From assembly GCA_017302615.1 (NCBI GenBank), contig JAFLDB010000012.1, positions 1 to 64,000 of the forward strand: a DNA stretch of 64,000 nt, read 5' to 3'. Of the stretch, positions 1 through 8,933 are shown in pieces. The position numbers and the translations under genes are program-made. A model generated the notes under the pieces. It saw only the letters and a list, made by a program, of their open reading frames with translations, made no database searches and was not told the origin of the DNA. Source of the DNA: Sphingomonadales bacterium. Lineage in GTDB: Bacteria; Pseudomonadota; Alphaproteobacteria; Sphingomonadales; Sphingomonadaceae. Positions within the stretch are counted from its first letter, which is position 1; each line of letters opens with the position of its first letter.

Positions 1-122
1 GCCAGCGCCGCCCGCGCCCGGTCCAGATCGCCGCGCGCGGCATCCGGCACCGCGCCAAGCGGCGGGGCACCGGCAGCCAGCAGGGCCACGGCCAGGACCA
101 AGGCAGGGGCGATGCGGCGCAT
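1..122 (-). CDS. N-terminus of exported TPR-type protein, PrsT-like (partial)
   Basis: Only the first 40 or so codons lie in the window. They encode a typical signal peptide (MRRIAPALVLAVALLAAG, Ala-rich cleavage region) followed by an Ala/Arg-rich helical start. The ATG at 122 lies four bases after the PrsR stop codon (127-129), so it is the next gene of the same operon. In exosortase/PEP-CTERM loci the gene after prsK-prsR commonly encodes the TPR-repeat protein PrsT. That assignment rests on position and the exported helical start; no TPR motif can be checked here. Confidence 0.6.
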   Translation of the reverse strand, partial: MRRIAPALVLAVALLAAGAPPLGAVPDAARGDLDRARAAL

Positions 123-126
123 CGGC

Positions 127-1497
127 CTAGGCCTGCAGGTCGTACTGCTTGAGCAGGTCGTACAGCGTCGGGCGGCTGATCCCGAGCAGCTTGGCGGTGT
201 TGGAAATGTTGCCTTCGCTGCGGGCCAGCGCGTGACGGATCACCTTGCGGTCGGCCGCTTCGCGCGCGCATTTGAGGTTGAGCACCTGGGCCTCGTCCTC
301 GTCCGGCGCGGCAAGGTCCAGATCGGCAGCCGCCACCAGCTTGCCATCGGCCATGATCACCGCGCGCTTGACCCGGTTTTCCAGCTCGCGAACGTTGCCC
401 GGCCAGTGCCAGGCATCGATTGCCGCCAGCGCATCGGGGGCAAAGCCCTTGACTGCCGGGTTCATCTCGGCGGCAAACCGGGCAAGGAAGGCCTTGGCCA
501 GCAGCGAGGCATCGCCGGGGCGCTCGGCCAGGCTGGGGATCTTCACCACGATTTCGGCCAGGCGATAGAACAGGTCCTCGCGGAACCGCCCGTCGGCGAT
601 CATCGTTTCCAGGTCCTGGTGCGTCGCGCAGACGATCCGCGTATCGACCGGGATCGACTTGCGCGAACCGATCCGCTCGATCACCCGTTCCTGCAGGAAG
701 CGCAACAGCTTAACCTGCAGCGGCAGCGGAATGTCGCCCACTTCATCCAGGAACAGCGTGCCGCCGTTGGCCAGTTCGATCTTGCCCTCGGTGGTCTTGA
801 CCGCACCGGTGAAGGCCCCCTTCTCGTGCCCGAACAGCTCGCTTTCCAGCAGGTTTTCCGGGATCGCCGCGCAATTGATCGCCACGAAGGCCCCGTGGCG
901 GCGGTCGCTCGCCTCGTGCAGGCCGCGGGCCAGCAGTTCCTTGCCGGTGCCGCTGGCCCCCAGCAGCATGACCGAGACATTGGTATTGGCCACCCGCTCG
1001 ATCGTGCGGGCAACCTTGACCATTTCCGGCGCGGCCGTGATCATCCGGCCCAGGACCCGGTTGTCGGACCCGACCTTGCTGGCCAGCTGGCGGTTTTCCG
1101 CCTCGATCCGGTGCAATTGCAGCGCGCGCCGCACGATCAGGCCCAGTGCCTCGATATCAACCGGCTTGCGGTAGAAATCATAGGCCCCGCGCGCGATCGC
1201 CTGCAGCGCGCTTTCCCGCGCGCCGTGGCCCGATGCGACGATCACCTTGGTATCGGGCTTCAGCGCCATGATCTCGTCCAGCACGGCAAAGCCCTCGCTG
1301 GTCCCGTCGGGATCGGGCGGCAGGCCCAGGTCCAGCGTCACCACCGGCGGCTCTTCGGCGCGCAGCAGCGCGATCGCGCTTGCCCGGTCGGTCGCCTGGA
1401 ACACCTCGAAATCGGGATAGGCCCATTTGAGCTGGGCCTGCAGCCCGGCATCGTCCTCGACGATCAGCAGCTTGGGTTTGCTTTCGGCCATTTTCAC
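127..1497 (-). CDS. prsR: PEP-CTERM-box sigma-54 response regulator PrsR
   Basis: NtrC-type response regulator of 456 residues that activates sigma-54 promoters of PEP-CTERM and exopolysaccharide genes on phosphorylation by PrsK. Visible parts are a receiver domain (residues 8-125, phospho-acceptor Asp56 in [10 protein letters not shown], conserved Lys111), an AAA+ domain with Walker A GASGTGKE (180-187), the sigma-54 contact loop GAFTGA (227-232) and Walker [10 protein letters not shown], and a C-terminal Fis-type helix-turn-helix ending in [19 protein letters not shown]. Two starts are possible: a GTG at 1497 forming a GTGA overlap with the prsK stop, or ATG at 1491 (MAESKPK). Both suit translational coupling. 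The specific name rests on the PrsK and sugar-transferase neighbours; the NtrC-family call is secure. Confidence 0.9.
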   Translation of the reverse strand: MKMAESKPKLLIVEDDAGLQAQLKWAYPDFEVFQATDRASAIALLRAEEPPVVTLDLGLPPDPDGTSEGFAVLDEIMALKPDTKVIVASGHGARESALQAIARGAYDFYRKPVDIEALGLIVRRALQLHRIEAENRQLASKVGSDNRVLGRMITAAPEMVKVARTIERVANTNVSVMLLGASGTGKELLARGLHEASDRRHGAFVAINCAAIPENLLESELFGHEKGAFTGAVKTTEGKIELANGGTLFLDEVGDIPLPLQVKLLRFLQERVIERIGSRKSIPVDTRIVCATHQDLETMIADGRFREDLFYRLAEIVVKIPSLAERPGDASLLAKAFLARFAAEMNPAVKGFAPDALAAIDAWHWPGNVRELENRVKRAVIMADGKLVAAADLDLAAPDEDEAQVLNLKCAREAADRKVIRHALARSEGNISNTAKLLGISRPTLYDLLKQYDLQA

Positions 1498-3608
1498 GCG
1501 ACTTTCCGGCCGGTTTCCCCGGCCTCTTTCAGGGTCTCGAACAATGCCGCGGTCTGGGCCAGCGGCAGGACAATGACGAAGCGGGTGCCCAGCCCTTCGC
1601 GGCTTTCCACTTCCAGCCGCCCGCGCATAGCCCGGACCAGCTCGCGCGCTTCATAGGCGCCGATCCCGAAGCCGCCGGGCTTGGTTGAATCGAACGGCTT
1701 GAACAGGCGGGTGCGGACGAATTCGGCGCTCATCCCGGTGCCGGAATCGACCACCTCGATCGTGCCGTTGAGGCCATCGGCGGCAACCGAGACGAAGACC
1801 GGGCTGCCTTGCGGGCTGGCATCGATCGCGTTCTGGACCAGGTGCAGCAGGATCTGTTCCAGCGATTCGCGATTGGCGGCGACTTCGCACGGCGCATCCT
1901 CGACCAACGAGACCGGGTGACGCGCCGCCAACTGGGCCACCACGCCGCGCGCCACCTCGTCGGCCCGGACCGGGACCAGCGCTTCGATCGCCGTCTTGCC
2001 ATAGCGGGACAGGCGCTCAACCAAGGTGTTGAGCTTGTCGGTCGAATTGCGCAGGGTGACCAGCATGTCGGCCCGGAATTCCGGATTGTCGGCATGGACC
2101 TCGGCATTGCGGGCCAGCAGGCCCATCTGGCTGGCCAGGTTCTTGATATCGTGCATCACGAAAGCGATGCGGCGGTTGAATTCATCGAACCGGGCCGCTT
2201 CTTCCAGGGCGGCCTGTCCGGCCTGTTCGGCCAGATAGCTGGCCAGCTGGTGTCCGACCACGCGCAGCATGTCGAGATCCTCCCAGTCCATCGCGCGGGC
2301 ATGGGCCGGGCGCGACAGCACGGCCAGGCCGACCAGCCGCTCGTAATGGAGCAGCGGCACCACGGCCCAGGCGCGCGGATCGTCCAGCAGCCAGGCCGGC
2401 ACGGGCCGGAGCGGATCGGCCTGACGGCGCAGCTTGTCGAGATCGGCGATGAACCCGTCGCCGGCCAGGGCCTGGGCCTGATCGGCACTGAAGGCCACGG
2501 TCGGCACGTCGACCGTAGGCCACTGCCAGCGCGCGGAAAGCTGGAACGCGCCATCATCGCCGCGGGTCAGCAGCAGGCCCGACTGGCTTTCGGTGACGTC
2601 CGCGACGGCGCGGATCGCGCGTTCGTGCAGCGGCTCGCCCCCGGCCCCGCCCTTGCCGATCGTCCGGGTGAAGCGCAGCCATTCGGCGCGGTAATCGTAG
2701 CGGTGCTGGAACAGGTGCTTGAGCAGCGTCACCCGCAGCCACCCGCGCAGCCGCGGCGATGTTGCCAGCGCGAGGGCCAGCAGCGAGGCGAGCGAGACGA
2801 ACGAAAGCTGCAGCAGTGCGCTGTAATCGCTGCCGGCAAAGGCCAGCCACTGCGCAGCGGCAACCATCGCGATCAGGTATCCGCCGATCAGCAGCAGCGA
2901 CAGCGACTGGAACGCGACCTGCCGCGAGGGGGCAAAGCGCAGGTTCTCGCTGCGCTCTCCTGCCCCCAGCACCAGCAATCCGGCGATCGGCACGCCCAGC
3001 AGGCCGCGCAGCACTTCGGTCACCAGCGGGGTTCCGTCGGCCAGATAGGCGATGGCGAAGTGGTTGAGATCGAATACCCACAACAGCGCCAGCGCCGCCG
3101 CCGGCCAGCGCAGCGCCAGGCGCGCCTGCTGCGAGGCGCCGGCGTAAAGGTTGTGCGCCAGAACCAGCCCGCCGATCGCCACCAGCAGGTGGAGCGTGGC
3201 CGAAGTGTGGAGACCGGCCAGCAACAGCGCGGAATCGGCGCGGCCCGACAGCAGCACCAGTCCCGCCAGCTGGACCAGCTCGACAAATGCCAGGGCGGCC
3301 AGCATCGGGCGGATCGGGCGCATCGCGCGATGCCGGCCATCGACCGCGAACAGGCGGTAAATCGCGAAGATCCAGCCCAGATTGCGCAGGCTCTCGGCCA
3401 GGATCGCCACGGTCCCGAGCAGCCCGAACGCCGCGCCGGCCGCAGCCCACAGCGCGGTCAGCAGCAGCGCCGCGATCAGCGCCGGTCGGGCCGAACCATA
3501 GCGGCCGCGGTGGCGCTGCAGCCAGGCCGCGCCGAGCAGGCAGGCCAGCGCCCCGGCGCTCCACAGCGCCGCGCCGATCGCCCCCCAGGTGCCGCCGAGC
3601 CCGCTCAT
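1494..3608 (-). CDS. prsK: PEP-CTERM system histidine kinase PrsK
   Basis: Membrane sensor kinase of 704 residues. The N-terminal half (about 1-300) is a run of hydrophobic helices, followed by a GAF-like region (about 320-470), then the dimerisation/phospho-acceptor segment with His486 in FVMHDIKNLASQ, and a HATPase domain with N box (QNAIDASPQ), G1 (DSGTGMS) and G2 (GGFGIGAYEAR). This order and length match the PrsK family, which partners PrsR to control exosortase-linked genes. It starts one base after the sugar transferase stop and overlaps prsR by four bases, so the genes form one transcription unit. The ligand is unknown. Confidence 0.92.
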   Translation of the reverse strand: MSGLGGTWGAIGAALWSAGALACLLGAAWLQRHRGRYGSARPALIAALLLTALWAAAGAAFGLLGTVAILAESLRNLGWIFAIYRLFAVDGRHRAMRPIRPMLAALAFVELVQLAGLVLLSGRADSALLLAGLHTSATLHLLVAIGGLVLAHNLYAGASQQARLALRWPAAALALLWVFDLNHFAIAYLADGTPLVTEVLRGLLGVPIAGLLVLGAGERSENLRFAPSRQVAFQSLSLLLIGGYLIAMVAAAQWLAFAGSDYSALLQLSFVSLASLLALALATSPRLRGWLRVTLLKHLFQHRYDYRAEWLRFTRTIGKGGAGGEPLHERAIRAVADVTESQSGLLLTRGDDGAFQLSARWQWPTVDVPTVAFSADQAQALAGDGFIADLDKLRRQADPLRPVPAWLLDDPRAWAVVPLLHYERLVGLAVLSRPAHARAMDWEDLDMLRVVGHQLASYLAEQAGQAALEEAARFDEFNRRIAFVMHDIKNLASQMGLLARNAEVHADNPEFRADMLVTLRNSTDKLNTLVERLSRYGKTAIEALVPVRADEVARGVVAQLAARHPVSLVEDAPCEVAANRESLEQILLHLVQNAIDASPQGSPVFVSVAADGLNGTIEVVDSGTGMSAEFVRTRLFKPFDSTKPGGFGIGAYEARELVRAMRGRLEVESREGLGTRFVIVLPLAQTAALFETLKEAGETGRKVA

Positions 3609-3609
3609 C

Positions 3610-4995
3610 CTAGCGCGCCCCTTCCGGCCACAGCACCACCCGCAGGGTCTGCAGCAGGATCAGCAGATCGAGGAACGGAGTGTAGTTCTTGGCGTAATAG
3701 AGATCGTATTCCAGCTTGTGGCGGGAATCCTCCAGGCTGGCGCCATAGGGGTAGTTGATCTGCGCCCAGCCGGTAATGCCGGGCTTCACCATGTGGCGCT
3801 CGGCATAATAGGGCAGCTGCTCTTCCAGTTCGGCCACGAATTGCGGGCGTTCGGGGCGCGGGCCGACAAAGCTCATCTCGCCCTTCAGCACCGACCAGGT
3901 CTGCGGCAGCTCGTCGATCCGGACCTTGCGGATGAACCGGCCGAGCCGGGTCACGCGCGGATCGTTCTCCTGCGCGAACTGCGCGCCGTTCACTTCGGCA
4001 TCGGTGCGCATCGAACGCAGCTTGATCACGTCGAACAGCTGGCCATACAGCCCGACCCGCTGCTGGCGGTAGAAGGCCGGTCCCTTGCTGTCGATCTTCA
4101 CCAGCAGCGCGAACAGCGCGATGACCGGCGCGGACAGGATCAGCAGCAGCGAGCTGGCGACAATGTCGAACAGCCGCTTCACCGCGCTGGAAATCGCCCG
4201 GCCAGAGGAAAAGCCGTCGGAAAAGATCAGCCAGCTGGGATTGACCGTGTCGAGATCGACCCGCCCGGTCTCGCGCTCGATGAAGCTGGAAAAGTCGTTG
4301 ACGTGAACCCCGGTGGTCTTGATCCGCAGCAGATCGGACAGCGGCAGCGAATTGCGCCGTTCCTCCAGCGCCAGCACCACTTCGCTGACCCCCAGGTTCT
4401 CGACATGCTGGGTCAGGTTGTGGATCGCCGCGCGCGGGATCGCTTCGCCCACCACCGGTTGGCTTTCGGTCATCGCGACATAGCCGACAATCGCAAAGCC
4501 GCTTTCCGGACGCAGCGACAGCTTGCGCAGCCGGTCGGCCCGCGCGCCCGCGCCCAGCACCAGCACCCGGCGGCGGAACGCGGCCACGCCCAGCACCCCG
4601 CCCACCACCAGCCGGTTGAGCACCAACAGGATGATCGAGCCGCCCATCGCGTAGGCCAGCACCGAGCGCCAGAAATTGTGCCCGCCGAACAGGAAATCGA
4701 CAAAGGCCAGGGCAATGATCCCCAGGCTGATCGCCACCAGCAGCCGGGCCGTGGCATACCGCATCGAACGCAGTGCCTCGGCACCGTAGACGCCCACCGC
4801 GATCATCGCCGTGAGGATGATCACCGCATAGCCGGAAAGCTGCCAGATCCGCGACACTGTTGCGCCCGGATCGATTCCGATCTGCGCCGCGCGCAGCCGC
4901 CAGCCAAAGTCCGCCACGCCGATCAGCAGGGCCAGATCGATCAGGCCCAGCAGGATCACTGCATGGGGAATGTAATGCTTGAACAGCCTGATCAT
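3610..4995 (-). CDS. PEP-CTERM-associated polyprenyl-phosphate sugar transferase
   Basis: Predicted priming glycosyltransferase of 461 residues that moves a sugar-1-phosphate from a nucleotide sugar to undecaprenyl phosphate to begin exopolysaccharide repeat synthesis at the inner membrane. The first 130 residues hold four to five hydrophobic segments. A Rossmann-like CoA-binding region follows (RRRVLVLGAGARADRLRK), and the bacterial sugar transferase core begins near residue 275 (KRLFDIVASS) with conserved RSMRTDAE, RKVRIDELPQ and SFVGPRPERP. It is the family found beside PrsK/PrsR in exosortase loci. It is the first gene of the minus-strand operon seen here; the upstream palindrome at 5056-5072 may control it. 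Confidence 0.9.
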   Translation of the reverse strand: MIRLFKHYIPHAVILLGLIDLALLIGVADFGWRLRAAQIGIDPGATVSRIWQLSGYAVIILTAMIAVGVYGAEALRSMRYATARLLVAISLGIIALAFVDFLFGGHNFWRSVLAYAMGGSIILLVLNRLVVGGVLGVAAFRRRVLVLGAGARADRLRKLSLRPESGFAIVGYVAMTESQPVVGEAIPRAAIHNLTQHVENLGVSEVVLALEERRNSLPLSDLLRIKTTGVHVNDFSSFIERETGRVDLDTVNPSWLIFSDGFSSGRAISSAVKRLFDIVASSLLLILSAPVIALFALLVKIDSKGPAFYRQQRVGLYGQLFDVIKLRSMRTDAEVNGAQFAQENDPRVTRLGRFIRKVRIDELPQTWSVLKGEMSFVGPRPERPQFVAELEEQLPYYAERHMVKPGITGWAQINYPYGASLEDSRHKLEYDLYYAKNYTPFLDLLILLQTLRVVLWPEGAR

Positions 4996-5055
4996 GACAC
5001 CCGCAGCACGTCCGTTTCGATGGAACCGGACCCTGCCTAACGGCGAGTGGTGAAA

Positions 5056-5072
5056 TGTCGGTAAACTTTACA
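5056..5072. promoter_or_regulatory. Candidate operator upstream of the PEP-CTERM operon
   Basis: The block TGTCGGTAAACTTTACA contains the perfect 11-bp palindrome GTAAACTTTAC. Read on the minus strand it is TGTAAAGTTTACCGACA, about 60 bp upstream of the sugar transferase start. I recall a TGTAA...CCGACA-like activator site upstream of PEP-CTERM genes, but cannot verify the consensus here. I could not find a convincing GG/GC sigma-54 promoter between it and the gene. The palindrome is seen; the PrsR link is inference. Confidence 0.4.
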
Positions 5073-5091
5073 GAACTTGGTTAAGAGCGGA

Positions 5092-6483
5092 TCATCGCGC
5101 AAAAGCAAACGGCGTCAGCCCGCGGCTGCGCTCGTCGAACTGCAGGGCCGCCCCGCGCGGCGGGAGAGAGCGCTGCTGGCAATCGCCGCGATGGCAACGC
5201 GCACAGCCCGGCCCGGTCGCCACCGCCCGCTCGGGATCAAGCACCAGCCCGCGGGCCTGGGCCAGCTGCGGCGCAAGCTGCGCATCCAACCCCAGCACCA
5301 CCACGAACCGCGCGCTTTCACCGCCCGGCGCGCCGCTGCCCTCGACCGTGCGGGCCATAGTGAACCAGTGCGAGGTCACGCCGGCAGCCTCGGCAAATTC
5401 GATCGTCTGGACCTGGATCCGTCCGGCCTGCTCAAAGGCCTGGTGGACGTTCCACAGCGGGCACGACACGTCCCCTTCCAGCAGGGTCGTGCCGCTGGCC
5501 CCGGCGTAACGCTTGGAAAACTGCCCGGCCCGGTCGATCCGCGCCATGAAGAACGGCAGGCCGCGCTGGCCGACCCGCTGCAGCGTGGTCAGCCGGTGGG
5601 CCAGCTGTTCAAACCCCACGTTGAAGCGGCGTTGCAGGATCGTCAGGTCATAGCCGGTCGCCTCGCAGGCGCGCATGAACCGGCCATAGGGCATCAGCAC
5701 GGCGGCTGCGAAATAGGCCGCGAGGTGACGGCGGAACAATCGCCAGGCGGCGCGGTCGGCAAAGCGTGCGCCGTCGGCAATCGCGGCAATCGCCTCCCCC
5801 TGTTCCAGCATGGCCAGCTGCACCGCGACATGGAAATTGCGCGAGGATTGATCGAGCAGTTCGGACAGCTGTAACTGGCGCGCGTGCAGGTCCAGCCGCC
5901 TGAGCGCATCGGGCATCACGTCGAACGGCAGGATCCGCAGCGAAAGCTGGTGCTTCTGGCGCAGCCGCTCGGCCAGCGCCGCGCCGACATCGGCGCTCGA
6001 CAGGCGCAGTTCATCGGCCAGTTCCTCGGCCGCGGCATCCAGATCGGCAAAATGGTTGCGCCACCGCTCGATCTCGCGCCGGGTCAGGTCCATCGGATCG
6101 CTCTGCGCCTGCTCTCCGGTACCGCTACCGGCGGTATCGTACAGCCGGGCAAAAGCCAGCGCCCCGCGCGGCGCGGCAGCCAGCCACTCGGCAATCTCGT
6201 CGCGGTCGATGCCCAGGTCGGCAAAGCGCTCGTCCGCCAGACGGCGGCGCAGGCCGTCCACCCCGCCCACCGCCTCGTCCTGGCGCAGGCTGCGCGGATC
6301 GAAATCGAAAGTCTCGGCCAGTTGCACCAGCAGCCGCGCGGAAAGCGGGCGCTGGTTGCGTTCGATCAGGTTGAGATAGCTGGGCGAGATCGCCAGCCGC
6401 GCGGCCATGGCGGCCTGGGTCAGCCCTTCGCGGCGGCGCAGGCGGCGGATCGCGGGTCCGGCAAGGAAGGCGGTTTCGGCCAT
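5092..6483 (-). CDS. ScfR/RamB-type regulator of short-chain fatty acyl metabolism
   Basis: Cytosolic transcription factor of 463 residues. It opens with a Cro/C1 helix-turn-helix (about 9-66, LTQAAMAARLAISPSYLNLIERNQR), has a middle IrrE/ImmA-like region, and ends in the family's C-terminal domain with a cysteine cluster (Cys427, Cys430, Cys435 in GCARCHRGDC). This is the architecture of regulators controlling acetate, propionate and glyoxylate genes (RamB in corynebacteria, ScfR in Rhodobacterales). It is divergent from aceA with 115 bp between, and three TTTGYAA sites lie in that gap, so aceA is the likely target, probably with autoregulation. ATG at 6483 is chosen because the HTH begins within ten residues. 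Confidence 0.88.
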   Translation of the reverse strand: MAETAFLAGPAIRRLRRREGLTQAAMAARLAISPSYLNLIERNQRPLSARLLVQLAETFDFDPRSLRQDEAVGGVDGLRRRLADERFADLGIDRDEIAEWLAAAPRGALAFARLYDTAGSGTGEQAQSDPMDLTRREIERWRNHFADLDAAAEELADELRLSSADVGAALAERLRQKHQLSLRILPFDVMPDALRRLDLHARQLQLSELLDQSSRNFHVAVQLAMLEQGEAIAAIADGARFADRAAWRLFRRHLAAYFAAAVLMPYGRFMRACEATGYDLTILQRRFNVGFEQLAHRLTTLQRVGQRGLPFFMARIDRAGQFSKRYAGASGTTLLEGDVSCPLWNVHQAFEQAGRIQVQTIEFAEAAGVTSHWFTMARTVEGSGAPGGESARFVVVLGLDAQLAPQLAQARGLVLDPERAVATGPGCARCHRGDCQQRSLPPRGAALQFDERSRGLTPFAFAR

Positions 6484-6490
6484 GATCTGA

Positions 6491-6567
6491 TTTTGTAAGT
6501 TTCTTTACATCTTTGCAAGCTGAAACTGACTAAAGTGCGCAATACGACAATTCGTTTTGTAATTTCC
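6491..6567. promoter_or_regulatory. Candidate regulator binding sites between scfR-like gene and aceA
   Basis: Three near-identical heptamers lie in the divergent gap: TTTGTAA at 6492-6498, TTTGCAA at 6512-6518 and TTTGTAA at 6556-6562. The first is part of an inverted repeat TGTAA-N6-TTACA (6494-6509), and the first and third share the longer form TTTTGTAAnTTnC. The RamB site known from corynebacteria contains TTTGCAA, so the resemblance is meaningful. Binding by the neighbouring regulator is inference. Confidence 0.6.
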
Positions 6568-6598
6568 TGTACGGGATCTGCCCCGGACGGGGTTAGGC

Positions 6599-8215
6599 AT
6601 GGCGCATTCCCTCCCGATGGAGATTCCTGTGAGCTACACCGACATCATCGCCAAGGCCGATCAGACCATTTCGCAGAACGCCAACTGGGACGGCATCAGC
6701 GCCGAATCCGTTGCCCGCATGCAGCTGCAGAACCGCTTCAAGACCGGCCTCGACATTGCCAAGTACACCGCGAAGATCATGCGCGAGGACATGGCCGCCT
6801 ATGACGCCGATCCGGCCAACTACACCCAGTCGCTGGGCTGCTGGCACGGCTTCATCGGGCAGCAGAAGCTCATCTCGATCAAGAAGCACTTCGGCACCAC
6901 CAAGCGCCGCTACCTGTACCTCTCGGGCTGGATGATCGCCGCGCTGCGCAGCGATTTCGGCCCCCTCCCCGACCAGTCGATGCACGAAAAGACTTCGGTC
7001 CCGGCGCTGATCGAGGAACTCTACACCTTCTTGCGCCAGGCCGATGCCCGCGAACTGGGCATGCTGTTCCGCGATCTCGACGCTGCCCGCAAGGCTGGCG
7101 ACGAAGTGACCGCCAAGCAGGTCCAGGCCAAGATCGACAATTATGAAACCCACGTGGTTCCGATCATCGCCGACATCGACGCCGGGTTCGGCAATGCCGA
7201 GGCGACCTATCTCCTCGCCAAGAAGATGATCGAGGCCGGTGCCTGCGCGCTGCAGATCGAAAACCAGGTTTCGGACGAAAAGCAGTGCGGCCACCAGGAC
7301 GGCAAGGTCACCGTTCCGCACGAGGACTTCCTCGCGAAGATCCGCGCGATCCGCTATGCCTTCATGGAACTGGGGGTCGAGGACGGGATCATCGTCGCCC
7401 GCACCGACTCGCTGGGCGCGGGCCTCACCAAGCAGATCGCCTACACCCGCGAAGCCGGTGACATCGGTGATCAGTACAACAGCTTCCTCGATTGCGAGGA
7501 AGTGACCGAAGTCGGCCACGGCGACGTCCTGATCAGCCGCGACGGCAAGCTGCTGAAGCCCAAGCGCCTGCCCAGCAACCTCTACCAGTTCCGCGCCGGA
7601 ACGGGTGAAGACCGCTGCGTGCTGGACTGCATCACCAGCCTTCAGAATGGCGCCGACCTGCTGTGGATCGAAACCGAAAAGCCGCACATCGGCCAGATCG
7701 GCGGGATGGTCAGCCGGATCCGCGAAGTCATCCCCAATGCCAAGCTGGTCTACAACAACTCGCCCAGCTTCAACTGGACGCTGAACTTCCGCCAGCAGGT
7801 GTTCGATGCCTGGACCGAAGCCGGCAAGGACGTGTCGGGCTATGACCGCGCCAAGCTGATGAGCGTCGATTACGACAACTCGGAACTGGCGGCCGAAGCC
7901 GACGAGCGGATCCGCACCTTCCAGGCCGATGCGGCCCGCGAAGCCGGGATCTTCCACCACCTGATCACCCTGCCGACCTATCACACCGCGGCGCTCAGCA
8001 CCGACAACCTGGCCAAGGAATACTTCGGCGATGCCGGCATGCTGGGTTACGTCAAGGGCGTGCAGCGTCAGGAAATCCGCCAGGGCATTGCCTGCGTGAA
8101 GCACCAGAACATGTCGGGCAGCGACATCGGTGACGATCACAAGGAATACTTCGCCGGCGAAGCGGCCCTCAAGGCTGCCGGCGAACACAACACGATGAAC
8201 CAGTTCGCCGCCTGA
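6599..8215 (+). CDS. aceA: Isocitrate lyase (long form)
   Basis: Isocitrate lyase of about 530 residues, cleaving isocitrate to succinate and glyoxylate in the glyoxylate bypass. The catalytic loop KQCGHQDGK puts the active-site cysteine at residue 230 of the longest form; the central IADIDAGFGN and late YNNSPSFNW segments are also typical. It belongs to the long ICL type common in alphaproteobacteria, with Gln replacing the second Lys of the usual KKCGH. Start choice is open. ATG 6599 has no good ribosome binding site, whereas GTG at 6629 (MSYTDIIAKADQ) is preceded by GGAG at 6619-6622 with six-base spacing and is favoured. Likely controlled by the divergent ScfR-like regulator. Confidence 0.95.
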   Translation: MAHSLPMEIPVSYTDIIAKADQTISQNANWDGISAESVARMQLQNRFKTGLDIAKYTAKIMREDMAAYDADPANYTQSLGCWHGFIGQQKLISIKKHFGTTKRRYLYLSGWMIAALRSDFGPLPDQSMHEKTSVPALIEELYTFLRQADARELGMLFRDLDAARKAGDEVTAKQVQAKIDNYETHVVPIIADIDAGFGNAEATYLLAKKMIEAGACALQIENQVSDEKQCGHQDGKVTVPHEDFLAKIRAIRYAFMELGVEDGIIVARTDSLGAGLTKQIAYTREAGDIGDQYNSFLDCEEVTEVGHGDVLISRDGKLLKPKRLPSNLYQFRAGTGEDRCVLDCITSLQNGADLLWIETEKPHIGQIGGMVSRIREVIPNAKLVYNNSPSFNWTLNFRQQVFDAWTEAGKDVSGYDRAKLMSVDYDNSELAAEADERIRTFQADAAREAGIFHHLITLPTYHTAALSTDNLAKEYFGDAGMLGYVKGVQRQEIRQGIACVKHQNMSGSDIGDDHKEYFAGEAALKAAGEHNTMNQFAA

Positions 8216-8273
8216 CGCCGGACTGACACCCGTTAGCGGCACTTGCCGCACCGCTCTCCTGGGGAGGAGAAAC

Positions 8274-8319
8274 GATGGCCGTCGGAGCGCCCCTTTCGCT
8301 CCGGCGGCCATCAATTTTT
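8274..8319 (+). terminator. Rho-independent terminator of aceA
   Basis: A 16-bp stem (8274-8289 with 8297-8312, one G-U pair) closes a seven-base loop CCCCTTT and is followed by a T-rich tail at 8315-8319. It lies 58 bases after the aceA stop and points the same way. Confidence 0.9.
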
Positions 8320-8374
8320 GTGTCTTCTGAACAAGGTAGCGGCTGATTAACCTTCGCCTGCTAGTGCGCGGGCG

Positions 8375-8929
8375 ATGGGTCGTCGCTCCTCCGCTCCGCC
8401 GATCTCGGCCGGAATGCTCAAGCATTTCGCCGCCGCGACCGTGGCGATCACCAGCCTGCTGGCGCTGTTTGCCGGCGGGGACGATGTCGGCGTGGCGGCA
8501 CAGATCGACGCCCAGCAGGCCCGCAACCAGCTGGTCGCGGCCGAGCAGCAGAACCTCGGCACCAAGAAGGTCAGCAATAGCCTCAAGGTGAGGAAGGAGA
8601 CTGCGGGCAGCTTCGGACCGGACGAAGCCGATGAATCAGCCAACAACGGCTATGGTTCAGGCAGCGCCGGCAGCGCACCGCCCCGCCGCATCAACGGGCC
8701 GCAGGCACCGCTGGACGCGCATGCTCCACCCGCACGGATGCCGCGCGAGGCGGGTGAGAGCGTGACCTTCGAGGGTGTGCCTGGCGTGCTCGATCCGGGC
8801 AGGCAAACCCCGCAGCAGGCCAAGGCTAAGGCCGCAAGGGCACGGACCGGTCAACCGACCGAGGAAGACCTTGCGAAAATCCGCAACGCCTCGCGCCAGC
8901 GGTCAGCCGCCAGCGCGCCGGCGGACTAA
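8375..8929 (+). CDS. Hypothetical membrane-anchored or exported protein
   Basis: Protein of 184 residues with no family I recognise. One hydrophobic segment near the start (FAAATVAITSLLALFAGG, about 18-35) could be a signal peptide or anchor. The rest is low-complexity, polar and probably disordered, rich in Ala, Pro, Gln and Gly. An inner ATG at 8414 (MLKHFAAATVAITS) would place the hydrophobic stretch at the very N-terminus and is a plausible alternative start. It follows the aceA terminator and converges on the DUF3501 gene. Similar small periplasmic-looking proteins are common in sphingomonads; function unknown. Confidence 0.6.
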   Translation: MGRRSSAPPISAGMLKHFAAATVAITSLLALFAGGDDVGVAAQIDAQQARNQLVAAEQQNLGTKKVSNSLKVRKETAGSFGPDEADESANNGYGSGSAGSAPPRRINGPQAPLDAHAPPARMPREAGESVTFEGVPGVLDPGRQTPQQAKAKAARARTGQPTEEDLAKIRNASRQRSAASAPAD

Positions 8930-8933
8930 GGCC

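Noticed and set aside
6593..8425. 610-codon open frame opposite aceA
   Set aside because: Antisense shadow of isocitrate lyase; no homology-like features.
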